A stretch of 64,000 nt of DNA from Liolophura sinensis (taxonomy: Eukaryota > Mollusca > Polyplacophora > Chitonida > Chitonidae): NCBI RefSeq assembly GCF_032854445.1, contig NC_088295.1, positions 92,869,805 through 92,933,804 on the forward strand, given 5' to 3'. The notes below the pieces were generated by a model. It ran no database searches, was not told the origin of the DNA, and was given only the letters and a program-made list of their open reading frames with translations. Positions 35,541-49,400 of this stretch are shown here, piece by piece. Made by a program: the position numbers and the translations under genes. The first letter of the stretch is position 1, and each line of letters begins with the position of its first letter.

Positions 35541-35895
35541 ACTACTCCGTGTGAGTGAGTGCTTGGGGTTTAACGTCGTACTCAACAATTTTTCAGTCAT
35601 ATGACGACGAAGGAATCATTAGGGTGCATGCACGTGTAATGTGCCTCCTTGTTGCAGGACGGATTTCCACCGCTCTTTTATTTAGTGCTGCATCACCGAG
35701 GCGACTTACCGAAGGCAAGTAAGCCGCCCCGCCCGAGCCATTATACTGATACGGGTCAACCAGTCATTGCACTATCCCCTTCATGCTGAACGCCAAGCGA
35801 GGAAGTTACAACTTCCTCTTTTAAAGTCTTAGGTGTGACTCGACCAAGGATTGATCCTGGATCTACCGGTCCCGAAGCGGACTACTCCGTGTGAG
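35541..35895 (-). repeat. Second SINE family (family B) with 15-bp target duplication
   Basis: The 325-bp element at 35556-35880 is flanked by identical ACTACTCCGTGTGAG at 35541-35555 and 35881-35895. On the minus strand it starts CCGCTTCGGGACCGGTAGAT, with a B-box-like GGATCAATCC, and ends in a CACT simple repeat. It differs from family A in sequence. The exact duplication indicates a fairly recent insertion. Similar repeats are, from memory, common in molluscs. Confidence 0.85.
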
Positions 35896-36949
35896 GGCAA
35901 CGTATAGTAATTACTAAGGTGCATGGTTAGTTTCTACGTATTCATCCACCGCTAGATGCTTCAAACCCCAATGTATCACTAAGGCAACACCTGCATGCAT
36001 GCTTGTGTTTTCTGTCTCGAAATTTGATAGGAACTCGTATATTACATATGTAGGCCTATCTGGTGCATGTTTTCAAGCATGCAGTTTTGAGCACTTGTCA
36101 CCAAAAATATAAATTACATCAGTGCTAAGCCTGAAATGGCATCTGGTAATTCAGTATTTTTCTTCCTCCATATCCACGTCACCATATATGACTTTCCCAA
36201 TTGATCTAAACCAGTAATAAACTGACATTTATATACACCCAGTGAAATGTATTGAAGCTGGTAGAGAACATCTTACAACCTTGACTTTTATAATACACGG
36301 CGACGTAGCGAGGTGAGTAATCTTGATGCCTCCCTACCCCTCTTCGCTGCCTTGTTGCATCACTTAGCTGCTTGTCTCGAGATCGTTTCGCTGCCTCCCT
36401 TCCTCTTTACATCGCTTCGCTACCTCTCTGCCTCGCCCTGTGTTAGAAAGGTCGAGGTAACACTGCAAGAACCGACACGTAGTAGCATTGTGTATTGGTG
36501 ACCTGACGATGTTCAGTCCTTTTCTGGCAGTTACCTCCTCTCACCTCCTGCATGCCCCATTTACTCCACACTCCTCCATATGTCAGCAAGAACTTTCGAA
36601 GAAAATGTAAAGGTGGATTAACATGACTCAAATGAGAGAGTTTTAATAAATCACATGATCCCGAGATTTGTTTTCTCAGTTCGCCACTTTGTCGACAATC
36701 CTAGCTATCACTAACTATAAGTTCTGTTTGCTATATTGATCAATATATGGCGGGTACACGTAAAAAATGATGGATTAGGAATATTTGATCGACTTTGTAT
36801 ACGCTCTATGTAACTACATGCTGTAGGACTATGTATGTAGGCCTAGAATGCAGCTCAATAAGCGGGTGTGTGCAGTTGAATTTAATAAAAATTATTTTAC
36901 ATGGTTTAGGTAGGACGTAGCTGGTCACCAATAATGCAGTTATATTCTC
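35896..36949. other. Intergenic upstream of SRPRA
   Basis: No gene recognised. A pyrimidine-rich, weakly repetitive patch with CTTCGCTGCCT-like phrases lies around 36340-36450. Confidence 0.4.
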
Positions 36950-37045
36950 GCCTTTCATTGCAGTCATGCTGGCTGCCGTCGTAGGCCTATAAGTGAAATA
37001 TTCTTGAGTACGGCGTGAAACACCAATGAAACCAATAAGTAAATA
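36950..37045 (+). repeat. SINE tail fragment (family A)
   Basis: CATGCTGGCTGCCGTCGTAG, GTGAAATATTCTTGAGTACG and GCGTGAAACACCAATGAAAC match the family A 3' end in plus orientation; the 5' part is absent. Confidence 0.75.
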
Positions 37046-37498
37046 TTCTACCAGGGAACTGTAACAGTCCCACATTTTCCCACTTACAATGTGCTGATTA
37101 TCCACAGCAATATGCAAAATGAACAATATTACGGTTATAAGAAGTTAGTCCTATCTTAAATATTGAGATTAGTGGTATAGTAGCATGTGTGAGAAACATG
37201 CGTCGTCACTGTCTATTTGAGAGCATTTGCGTTAGTCTATAGGTTTTAATAGCTGGCCTTCTATCGGTGGTGTATTACTTTCCATTATGTATGACTAGCT
37301 ACAATGATGCAGTCGAACTGACGAGGTTGCAGGTATAGTATCTGTGCTGTTAAGCTGGGTCAAACACGTGCGTCAGCTGTCAAATGCTGGGAAACCCCAG
37401 GAACACGCACACGCTGCCTGCTTACTACGTCACTTCCGGAACACACGTCAATAGGAAAACACCGTGTCGAGGAAAATCAACACGATTACGGCTTCAAT

Positions 37499-40400
37499 AT
37501 GTTAGACTTTTTTACAATTTTTAGTAAGGGAGGAATCGTCCTTTGGTGTTTTCAGGGGACGTCTCAGTTCTTCACACCTTCTGTCAATGCCTTGATCAAA
37601 AGCGTGATATTACAGGTTCGTATTTTGAAATGTAAAATCTCTTCTCTTGGCAGTCGTTAGGCGTGTTGACACCACACTTCAACAACAACAACATCCTAGT
37701 ACGCTTGTACACTAATCATCACACGCTCTTAACCTGTGGTCAGAGTTGTTTTTATTGCTAGCAATTATAAAAATTGGTAAAGATGGCTGACTCTAAATAT
37801 CTGTTCATCAGTAAATATGGAAAAATAGTTAAAGGTGAACTACAGAGGCTTATTTTGAATTTGATGGGAATAAATGAAACTAAAAGTCAAAAATACATGT
37901 TGATGATTGTGTTGCATTTTTTCTTTATATTGTATAAGTGTAAGCAATTTGTAGCCTATGTTTTGTTATTCTGTCTAGATGGGCTCTGTGTGGTATTTTA
38001 AAATTCTGACATTCATCATAACACTGAGCTGGCCTCTCAAAAAATGGCTAAACATTTCTGAATAGCGTAAAAATCCAGTCCAAGGATGGCTTATATATAC
38101 TGATACGTGAAGACTGCTGCCATCATTAGCCCGGACGATGTGTGCACCCGATTATGACATTGTATCATTGTATGACATTGTATCCGTATTCAGCTACCCC
38201 ATCAGCAAAGCTGCTGCATATGCAATGCTTAATATCCAAACCCAATTATTACATGGCCTGTCTGCAAGCTAAGACATATATGCACCATTTGCAGCCAGTG
38301 ACACTGACCTTTATTCAATATTTCATCAGAAAAAATCTCAGTCGGATTTGAGAATATGGTCTGCTCTGAGCTACTTACCACATGACGCCCTCTACCCCAT
38401 TACACCATTACACCAATCATGTTGATGTCCATTGAGAATCTGACAACATGTAGAAATATATGACAGTGTTATGTAAGGATTCCAATCTATAGAACAGCTC
38501 AGCATGCAAGGGTCGACAAGGATGTTTTGAAAGCTAATTGTTGAGTGAAGTAAAAGTATGAAGGGCCAGATGCTTTTAAAATGACAAGAAATTGACGCTG
38601 TGACTACGAGGTTTTTTTTTTCACCACATTAACGTCAACCACATATGTTCATGTGCCGTGAGCGAAAACAATGGCTACACTTATTTAATGAAGATAGTCT
38701 GACATTTGTGAATTGGGCACAAAGGCCAGATATCATGGAATTACCACTGGTATACGCCATGGAATTGGATAATACTTGTCCAGACCACGAAGCGGTCGAC
38801 AGATGTGATTCATCTGACTTTTGCCAATGACACGTAAGTGTTTTCGTTGTAGAGCTTTCCCCTGAATAAGTTGGCGGAAGGCTCTGTTCCCGTACACATA
38901 TTTTATCATGGATGGCTTCTCGGCTGTGAACTAGAGCTTACCTGATATTCACAGCTGATTTCTTGGCTAGTTTCTGTTGACAGCCATTTTGAAGTGCGAG
39001 AGTGAATATGGTCGCTAACATTTTTTTGTTTGCTTTTATTTTGCAGGAAAGAACTGGGAATAATTCCTTCAACCACGATGCACTTACTTTGAAATACAAG
39101 TTAGACAATGAATTTGAACTTGTATTTGTGGTATGTTCTCCTTTTAGCTCTTTTGGTTAAGATATTTCATTTACATACATACATATTACATTTATATACA
39201 TATTTATATACATATTTGTTATGCATATTTATTCCTTGATAAAAAAATGTATTTTTACAATTCCATACAGTATACCAATGCTCTCTCTCAGTTTATTGTT
39301 TTCGCCTGACAACAAGAGTCATCTGTGCTGCATTTGTGATGCGCTTTTGTATAAATGAACAATCAGTTATGCTATGTTCATGGGAGAAGTCCAGGGAAGT
39401 GGAATTCTAAGAGAAGTTTAGGATGATGAATTCATGGTTTTATAATAATCCACCAATAATCACATTTTAACAACTAACTTAAAGCACATACAAAAGACAG
39501 AAATCACTGCTCGCTGTAGACCTTGGTAGTGCGAAATGAAGTGCCATGCCATGCCTATGAATCTGATTGTTTTATGTTTACTTACCATCCTTCTTGAGTA
39601 CAGGGTAAAACACCAATCAAATAAATAAATGAATATTTACCATCCATCTTGTTATGCCTATGTCAAACTTTAGTAACACTCCAAAGAAACTCTTTGTTTG
39701 ATCTGTTTTGACAAACTGATGATACATGTAAACATGGGGCCCCAAATCAGAGGACTCATGAACTCTACCAATTTAGGCATTATGCCTTCAGGCTTGTATC
39801 AGTTATTTTCCTTTCTCCATGTACAATCTGTAGGACCAACTTGATGTATAAACCAAATCACATAGTTTTGAAGAGTGTATTTCCTGATTTTTTTATTTGA
39901 TTGGTGTTTTACGGCGTACTCCAGAGTATTTAACTTATACAACGGTGGCCAGCATTACGGTGAGAGAAAACCAGGCAGAGCCGGGGGAAACCCACAACCA
40001 TCCGCAAATTGCTGGAATACCTTACCACATGGGGCCGGAGAGGAAGCCAGTATGAGCTGGACTTGAACTCTCAGCAACCCCCTTGGGGGGAAGCTCCTGG
40101 GTCATTACGCCATGGTGACGTGCTAACCCCCTCGGTCATGGAGGCCACTTTATTTAATTACATTAATGTCATATTTTTATTCATTTTTTGCAGGTTGCAT
40201 ATCAGAAAATACTTCAGCTGTCATATGTGGATAAGTTTTTGAGTGATATCCAGATGGAATTCAGAAACAAATACAAGGATGATTTACAACAAGGAAAGGT
40301 CTCGAGGCAGTTTGACTTTGACATAGAGTTTTCTAACATTCTAAGAGCTGTAGAAGAATCAAGTAGACAACAGGCTCAAAAACCTAAGTAAGTATGGCAT

Positions 40401-43400
40401 GATACAGAGCTTAAAGTGATATTGTTGATGTAGTTAGTGATTGAATGTTTATACTCTGTATGGTAGTAGTCAGTATGGTGTCCCATAAAACACATTCCAC
40501 ACAGGCAGTGCAACCACTTAGAACTAGCAGGCTATCCCGTTTCTGACATTTGGCCAAATTTAATGTGAAGAAACATTTATTCTTAGCCCTTTGCCTCTTA
40601 GGCCAGCCAGATTCTTGCTTTTGTAGTTTGTGAAAATTCAGTTGTCATTTTCAGTCATTTTTATATGGAAACACTTGATTCTGATTAAGGCTGAAGTTTG
40701 ACTTCTGCGACCAAAAAGTGGTCATATGGCTGGCTCTTAATTGGTGTTTCTCGCAAAAAGTGAGACCTCTGTGACTCAGTTTGTTAGTGCGCCAGCCCAG
40801 CCTAATGACCCAGGAGCCTCTCACTGTGAGTTCAAGTCCAGCTCATGCTGGCTTCCTCTCTGGCCGTACGTGGGAAGGTCTGTCAGCAACCTGCTGATGG
40901 CCGTGGGTTTCCCCCGGGCTGTGCCCTTTTTTCCACCCACCATGATGCTGGCCGCCATGGTGTAAGTGAAATATTCTTCAGTAAGGCATAAAAGACCAAT
41001 CAGATAAAAAAAAAAAAAAATAACAAATCTTGCAAAAATTCCAGATAGGGAATTTGTAGAAAGTAATCAGATGGCTTCATGAGTTTCCTCTCTGTTATAT
41101 TTAATCATGTCCTGATTGTAACAGGTAAAAGGAAAACAACATACATGTATTTGTTTTATATTGCAATGTCATTTTTTTTTTACAGAAAAATGAAAACTTT
41201 TGAAGAATCACAGAAATCAAAGAAAACTGTGTCATCAATGATAGAAAACAAGAAAGATGACGGGAAAGGTCAAGGAGGGAAGTCAAAGGAAAACAAAAAC
41301 AAGAAAGGTAACGTTCTCTGTTTGAATGAGTAGTGGACAAACTTTAAGTTTTTTGGAAAAACTTAATGCATTCCCTTCAGGATGCATGATGACAGTATTA
41401 GACGAGATTGTACAAGAGTTGTATAGACGTGACATACATACTTATTGTCAACAGCTGTCAAAGAAGCTGCTGTGGTGGTTGATCGCTCCCCCAAACCAGC
41501 CAAGGTGTCCAACAGCAACGGGGAGCTCAGTCAGGAAGAGATTATGTTAAACAGACAGAAGTTCATGGCCAAGATGATGAAGGGTAACAAGCCAGAGAGT
41601 GGGTGAGTTCATGAATTAACTCTGTAGTATCATCTTGTAACTCCCAGTTGTTAGACATGCACTCACTGTCTGGACAGGTATGTTTCTGTTAAATCAGAGC
41701 GTAAGTGAAGCAAACAGATCTCATGAGATTTTGTGATCCGTGTCATGTGTGTGAGTTATGTTCATGCTGTAAATGTTGAATTGAGAGCATCCGTGGCCCA
41801 GTGGTTAACGAAGAGCATCTGTTGTTCAGTGCTTAACAGAGAGCATCCATGGCCCAGTGGTTAACGGGGAGCATCTGTGGCCAAGTGGTTAACGGAGAGC
41901 ATCCGTGGCCCAGTGGTTATCGAAGAGCATCTGTTGTTCAGTGCTTAACGGAGAGCATCCATGGCCCAGTGGTTAACGGAGAGCATCCGTGGCCAAGTGG
42001 TTTACGGAGAGCATCCGTGGCCCAGTGGTTAACGGAGAGCATCCGTGGCCCAGTGGTTATTGTGCTAGTGCAGCACAACGACCAAGGAACCTCTCACCAA
42101 TGAGGTCACTTTGAGCTCAGGTCCATGCCCTCATTGTTTTTGGTCGTACGTGGGAATGACTGGCAGCAACCTGGGATGGCCTCCCATCTTAATGCTGACT
42201 GCTGGTGTGTTAGTGAAATATTCTGGAGTAAGGTGTAAAGCACCAATCCGATATATAAATAAAATTTTTAAAATTAAGTGTGAATTTTGTTTTATTTTGA
42301 ACTGTGCAGGAAAAGCCCTGAGAGCCCCAAGAAGCCTAAGGGGAAGAAACCGACCTTGTGGGAGAATGGAGGGAGGGAGAGTAAGAGTCTGGATTACAGC
42401 GGGGCTAAACCGGACGATGCTCTGGTGAATGGAGACAGTGAGCAGCTCATTGCCGAGGCTGATGTAAGTATTAAGCAGGTAGAGAAAACTGCCAACTAGA
42501 ATGTGGTTCTCAGACAGGCATTGCTGTGTTCAGTTCTTTGACTGGTGCTCACAGAAGAGGCTTTGGTATTCATACAGAAGTGGAGTAATTCAGGTCTTCA
42601 GAATAAATTATTGTTTCTGATGATTAGCATAGTGATTAGTATAGTGATTAGTATAATGATTAGCATAGTGATTGGTTTCAAAATGATGTGATTTTGGAGA
42701 AGGATTCTAGCTACACACAAGCCAACATACTGCTGTAGTTATGTACTATTCTTTTTCTCTGTCCGGTTCACAATAATTATCATTCTGTTCCCAGAGGGAT
42801 TCTAAATTCATACCTGTATGTGATGAGAACTACTGGTACATCTTATTGTCGGCATTCTGAATAGCCTATATCTATAGGGTCTATCGTCATGCATAATATA
42901 AATACATTTATTATGTGGCCATCGGCATTAGTGTACAGAGATGTGCCAGTTATCAGCTTCAGTTCAGTTAATACATGTAGTATTTTATTGTCTGGAAACT
43001 TGAAAAAACTAACACCAGGGCTCTTCGATGACGGCCAAGACTGCCGAGTGTTGCTGGAAAAAATGCATACAACCTGCCGCATTATGTAGTGAGTTTAAGT
43101 GCCATATTACGGTGTAGTCAGATTAATGTACAATCTGCCGCATTATCTAATGAGTTTAAGTGCCATATTACAGTGTAGTCAGATTAATGTACAACCTGCT
43201 GCATTATCTAGTGAGGTTAAGTGCCATATTACAATGTAGTCAGATTAATGTACAACCTGCCGCATTATCTAATGAGTTTAAGTGCTGTATTTCAGTGTAG
43301 TCAGATTAATGTACAACCTGCCGCATTATCTAATGAGTTTAATTGCCATATTACAATGTAGTCAGATTAATGTACAACCTGCTGCATTATCTAATGAGTT

Positions 43401-46400
43401 TAAGTGCTGTATTTCAGTGTAGTCAGATTAATGTACAACCTGCAGCATTATCAAGTGAGGTTAAGTGCCATATTACAATGTAGTCAGATTAATGTACAAC
43501 CGGCCGCATTATCTAGTGAATTTAAGTGCCATATTACAGTGTAGTCAGAGTAATGTACAACCTGCTGCATTATCTAATGAGTTTAAGTGCCATATTGCAA
43601 TGTAGTCAGATTAATGTACAACCTGCAGCATTATCTAATGAGTTTAAGTGCCATATTACAATGTAGTCAGATTACTGTACAACCCATCGCATCATCTAAT
43701 GAGTTTAAGTGCTGTATTTCAGTGTAGTCAGATTAATGTACAACCTGCTGCATTATCTAATGAGTTTAAGTGCCATATTACAATGTAGTCAGATTAATGT
43801 ACAACCTGCTGCATTATCTAATGAGTTTAAGTGCTGTATTTCAGTGTAGTCAGATTAATGTACAACCTGCAGCATTATCTAGTGAGTTTAAGTGCCATAT
43901 TACAATGTAGTCAGATTAATGTATAACCTGCTGCATTATCTAATGAGTTTAAGTGCTATATTGCAATGTAGTCAGATTAATGTACAACCTGCAGCATTAT
44001 CTAATGAGTTTAAGTGCTGTATTTCAGTGTAGTCAGATTAATGTAAAACCTGCTGCCCTATCTAGTGAGTTTAAGTGCCATATTACAGTGTAGTCAGATT
44101 ACTGTACAACCTATCGCATTATCTAGTGAGTTTAAGTGCTGTATTACAATGTAGTCAGATTAATGTACAACCGGCTGCACTATCTAGTGAGTTTAAGTGC
44201 CATATTACAGTGTAGTCAGATTACTGTACAACCCATTGCATTATCTAGTGAGTTTAAGTGCTGTATTACAATGTAGTCAGATTAATGTACAACCGGCTGC
44301 ACTATCTAGTGAGTTTAAGTGCCATATTACAATGTAGTCAGATTAATGTACAACCGGCCGCATTATCTAATGAATTTAAGTGCTGTATTACAGTGTAGTC
44401 AGATTAATGTACTCTTGTCAATATTTGGTTACACTCAATGTAGCAGTACATACCGGGGTAGCTTATTATGAATAAATAGTAAATCTGGACACTAATCCTT
44501 TAAAGTCTGATCAATTTATATGGCTGTGTATATTAGACTGGGTGTTCTGTGTGTTTAGCTACAGTTGCTGGGTCAAATGAAGGGAGAGCTAAAAGACATG
44601 GAACCCGACTCAGAATCTGAGGGCGAAGAAGAGGAGGAGGAAGAAGTGGAAGTGAAGGGGTAAAGTCAACCTAACGGGAACTTTGTTAGTGTTGAGATAG
44701 TCAGGTGTTTTTTTTCTGTATAATATACTGTGTTGTCTGTGCGGCAATAGTCAGTTACTGTGCAGTACTGTCAATGTAAACATTAAAGGCAAAGACAACA
44801 CTAACATCAAGTATGTCTTGGATGAAAACCCATTAAAAACTATCCAGGAAAATAGTTGGATTTATTTTTTTTACAATTTTGTTTAACCTAGTAAAATGCA
44901 TTTGAACATTTTATTGTATAGTGGCCTGTTTTGACCACATTGGGACCAGTGATGTCACATAAGGTTTTGGCTAACCAGCATGCACAAGACTGGTACATTT
45001 CATCATTCAAAATGCATATACATGTAGATCTGTGACTGCATTTGCCAATTTGACCTTGAGACAAATGATTTCAGGCAGAAGTATAGATGTGGCATAGCTA
45101 ATAACCTCTGGGCAACAACAGACCACAGTAGAATCTGATCTTTTAACATTATTTTACTTGGTGGGAAAGATTTTAAAGCAATAAATTCAGCCATTTTCCA
45201 GGACAGTTTTTAGTGCCCTTTCATCTTAGCGTTGTCTTTGCCTTTAAATCCCAGATCTCCTTTAAACAATAATCTCCTCTGTCCCTCAGATCTGCCCAGA
45301 AGAAAAGAGGGTTGGGAATGTTCAGTGCCCTGCGTAACTTGGTGGGCTCCAAAACCCTGACTAAGGAGGACCTCAAACCCATGCTGGAGAAGATGAAGGA
45401 CCACCTTATAGGTAATATAACACCCATGTGTGGGTGACACTTAAGAGTCTCAAAAGCAATCGTTAGTAGGACTGTCTTAAGAAGGTATGCTTACCTTCAC
45501 ATAAGCATGGCCTGCAAGGATTGCTACAATTGGTGGTTATATGCATGTTGATGGTAAGTTATCCAGATTGTGGCAAATAAATGCTTGTGCTCTTGCCAAT
45601 GAGGAAATCACTTAAGATCTGAGTCCTTTGGTGCTTTATATGGCCTGAGTGAAGACCCCTTTATGTTGTTGACTTAGAGCCTTTGCTGACAATAGATGGT
45701 TGACTGTGTTCATAGTATTTTTGGGCTGGTCTTACATGAACTTTGTCAGTCACTTGTTTTCCCTCAGTACATCTGCACCTAACATTGGAAGGTTAGTCAG
45801 TCGTCAGAGGCTTGGGTTTACTTTGAGGGACTCCAATTTCCTCCACGAATATTCATATAGGTGAAATATTCTTTAGTATGGCATTAAACCCCAATGAAAT
45901 AAATAAACAAAATAAACACCCTTAAGAGCAACGAAAGGAAACAGAATAAATGCTAATATGCTGATTATGGATGCGATAGCAGACCTTCAGTTGAACATTA
46001 CCAGCTCTGATACAGTTATGCGTCAGTGGTCTCGGAACCTCTGTTCACTATCAGTGGCAGCTCTGCCACAGTAATGCTTCATTGGTTTCGAAACTCTGTT
46101 CAGTATCAGTGGCAGCTCTGCCACAGTTATGCGTCAGTGGTTTTGGAATCTCTGTTCACCATCAATGGCAGCTCTGCCACAGTTATGCCTCAGTGGCCTT
46201 GGAACCTCTGTTCAGTATCAGTGGCAGAGCTGCCACAGTTATGCTTCAGTGGCCTCGAAACCTCTGTTCACTATCAGTGGCATGGTATTCTGTATTCAGT
46301 AAGCCTTTCATGTCTGGTATTATCTTTTATCAGGTAAGAATGTTGCAGCCGAGATAGCCCAGAAGCTCTGCGATTCTGTCGCCACCAAGCTGGAGGGAAG

Positions 46401-49400
46401 AGTCCTGGGCACTTTCAGCGGTAGGTAACTAAAAACTGTGATGGCAAGATCATCAGTTATGCTCTGAATAAGATGGTTAGAGAAACATAGGGTAAATCTG
46501 GCAACGTTTTTACATGTGCACATATTGGATACAGAGCGCCTTACCATCCCTAACTCATTTGTAGTCAATGGTGACGGCTTGTAGGATATGTGACATCATC
46601 AACACTGACGGCATCATCACATAAATGTAAAAAGTTTCACAAACTTTCGACCCATATACCGGGATCATTATCAATTGATAATGATAATGATATTGATAAT
46701 GAGTATTTATTATTATTGAACCCAGGTACGACAATGAGTCTGAAGAGGTACACATGTGTATTGTATGTTTTGTTGTTCTTGTCTTGCAGGCATTTCCTCC
46801 ACAGTGAAGCAGACCCTGAATGAAAGCTGTGTTCAGATCCTCTCCCCGAAGCGACGCGTTGACATCCTGCGTGATGCCCTGGAGAGCCAGAAACAACGAC
46901 GGCCCTTCGTTATCACCTTCTGTGGGGTCAATGGAGTCGGTAAATCAACCAACCTTGCCAAGGTACATCAAATACTCTCCCCTTCAAACTGCTTTTAAAA
47001 CATTCCTGTGTTTTATTCAAAATATAATTTGTCCAGTAATTTGTGTAAATGTGCAAACAAGGCAGACGTTGTACAGTTATGACGAGTTTGTTGCTATTCT
47101 AGGTGGCTTTTTGGCTGGTGGAGAACGGGTTTCGTGTGCTGATAGCGGCCTGCGACACATTCCGTGCGGGGGCAGTGGAGCAGCTGAGGACCCACACTCG
47201 CAAGCTGAACGCCCTTCATGCCTCTGGGGGGGCCCAGCAAAAGGTGCAGCTGTATGAGAAAGGTTACGGCAAGGATTCCGCAGGCATTGCCATGGAAGCC
47301 ATCAACTATGGTGAGAGTCTCAAGGGCTCTTAAACATTAGACATGGAATTATACAATGGACACATTTGAATGTGAAGTTTTGAGTAAGGTTTAAGCAACC
47401 CAATAAGTTAAATTTGAGTAAAATGAGTACAAAATAATTTCATTCTGTGGAGTATTTTGTGGACACTTTTTGTGTTTTATGTGAACATTCATAAGATCAT
47501 ACTAGTTTCACAGATTCTAAAACAGTTTTCAAATTTAGCTTTGAGAGCGTCCTGGAGTAGAAAGTTAAGAATGAAGAGTTACAGTGTATGCACTAGTGTT
47601 TTGGGGGAAGAATTTAACAAACACGAGCTGCTATGATACAAACCTCAGCTAGTCAGTTTAGATGCTGTAGAAAGGTTACAGGAGGACTAATGTCGGGCAA
47701 TACTTTTGTTTCAGCGCGTGACAGCCGTATTGATGTGGTCCTTGTTGACACAGCTGGACGTATGCAGGATAATGAACCACTGATGAGAGCTCTGGCTAAG
47801 GTAATAACCCTGTGTATCTCAGCCAAACGTTTAGAGCTTTCACGTACAGTACACCTCAGCCTAAAAGTCACACGTACCATACAGCTCAGCCTAAAAGTCA
47901 CACGTACCATACAGCTCAGCCTAAAAGTCACATGTACAGAACAGCTCAGCCTATAACTCACATGTACAGTACAGCTCAGCCTAAAAGTCACACGTACTGT
48001 ACAGCTCAGCCTAAAAGTCACATGTACAGAACAGCTCAGCCTATAACTCACACGTACAGTACAGCTCAGCCTAAAAGTCACACGTACAGTACAGCTCAGC
48101 CTAAAAGTCACACGTACCGTACAGCTCAGCCTAAAAGTCACATGTACAGAACAGCTCAGCCTATAACTCACACGTACAGTACAGCTCAGCCTAAAAGTCA
48201 CACGTACAGTACAGCTCAGCCTAAAAGTCACACGTACCGTACAGCTCAGCCTAAAAGTCACATGTACAGAACAGCTCAGCCTATAACTCACACATACGGT
48301 ACAGCTCAGCCTAAAAGTCACACGTACAGTACAGCTCAGCCTAAAAGTCACATGTACAGTACAGCTCAGCCTAAAAGTCAATTGTTTACCGCTTGTATCG
48401 TGCTCCGAGATACTGAATAACGCTCCACTGGCACATGACAAACTCTCTGCTGGGCTGTGCAAACTCTCTTCTAGGCTTTGTTAGAGGCCTGCTGAGGTGC
48501 GCAGAATTATCGTCCGAAGGTGTGAATATACTTTCGTCAACAGACAGGCCTATCCTAGTTTGCAAACGAAGGAAGTGCACATGTTTCAGCTATTTAAACA
48601 TATACTGGCCGTGAAAAGCAGAAAATTTCTCTTGCAATGTATAACCTACCTCTGCGCAACAAAATCAGTTCATCAACTTGATTAAGGGGGTAATATGAGA
48701 TCAAAATCTCCCATTGGTGTTGACGGTCAGCATACTAATTTTCATGCACATTTATATTATGCCATATAAAGCCTTGCAACAGACGTATAATAAACTACAA
48801 AAATCTTCGCATAAATTTCCCTAACCAACACAACTTTCTTGAGAATAAAGCATGTGCAATAGCACACACTTCCTCCCCAGAACCTCGCCTCAAGACCAGC
48901 AGACAGGTCTCGTGTAGTCGTGCCTCTGGGTGACCCTTCACACTCATGTCTTACCATTTGTTGTGTTTGTATAAAAGTGAGTCTAAATAACATCATGTAT
49001 TCATATCACTGCAAGGATCGCGTAAACCTCATGTCAAAAGAACTAAAACAAAAAAAGATAACCCAAAACATGGACGTTCATGTCAGAATCGGGCATCACC
49101 AGGCTGCAGACCTTTCTCTGTACGCTACTTTTGGTGGACGGACATGCAGGCCGAGCCACAGCTACCGGTGTTTTCAAGTAACCCGAAATGGCTGGTGTAT
49201 TGTTTTTAATCTGATTGGTGTGTTTATGAAGTTTTCAAGATTAGCCTACGTAATTGGCTGTCTATACTTTGCTCAGTAGCTGACCAAATTGCCACCTAGG
49301 GAGTTATACAGAAGAGTGATTTACACAGAAACAGGGAATTTTTCTCCAGCAGCCAGTTCTGAGAGGTTAATTTATTCCTACTGTTTACAATTCCCAAAAT

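Noticed and set aside
40768-40860. tRNA gene candidate from A-box and B-box-like motifs
   Set aside because: The tRNA-like part is the head of a SINE, with body and A-rich tail following and several sister copies in the window.
47653-48462. Frames of 202 and 269 codons with [10 protein letters not shown] or [10 protein letters not shown] repeats
   Set aside because: Artefacts of the 30-bp minisatellite in SRPRA intron 12.
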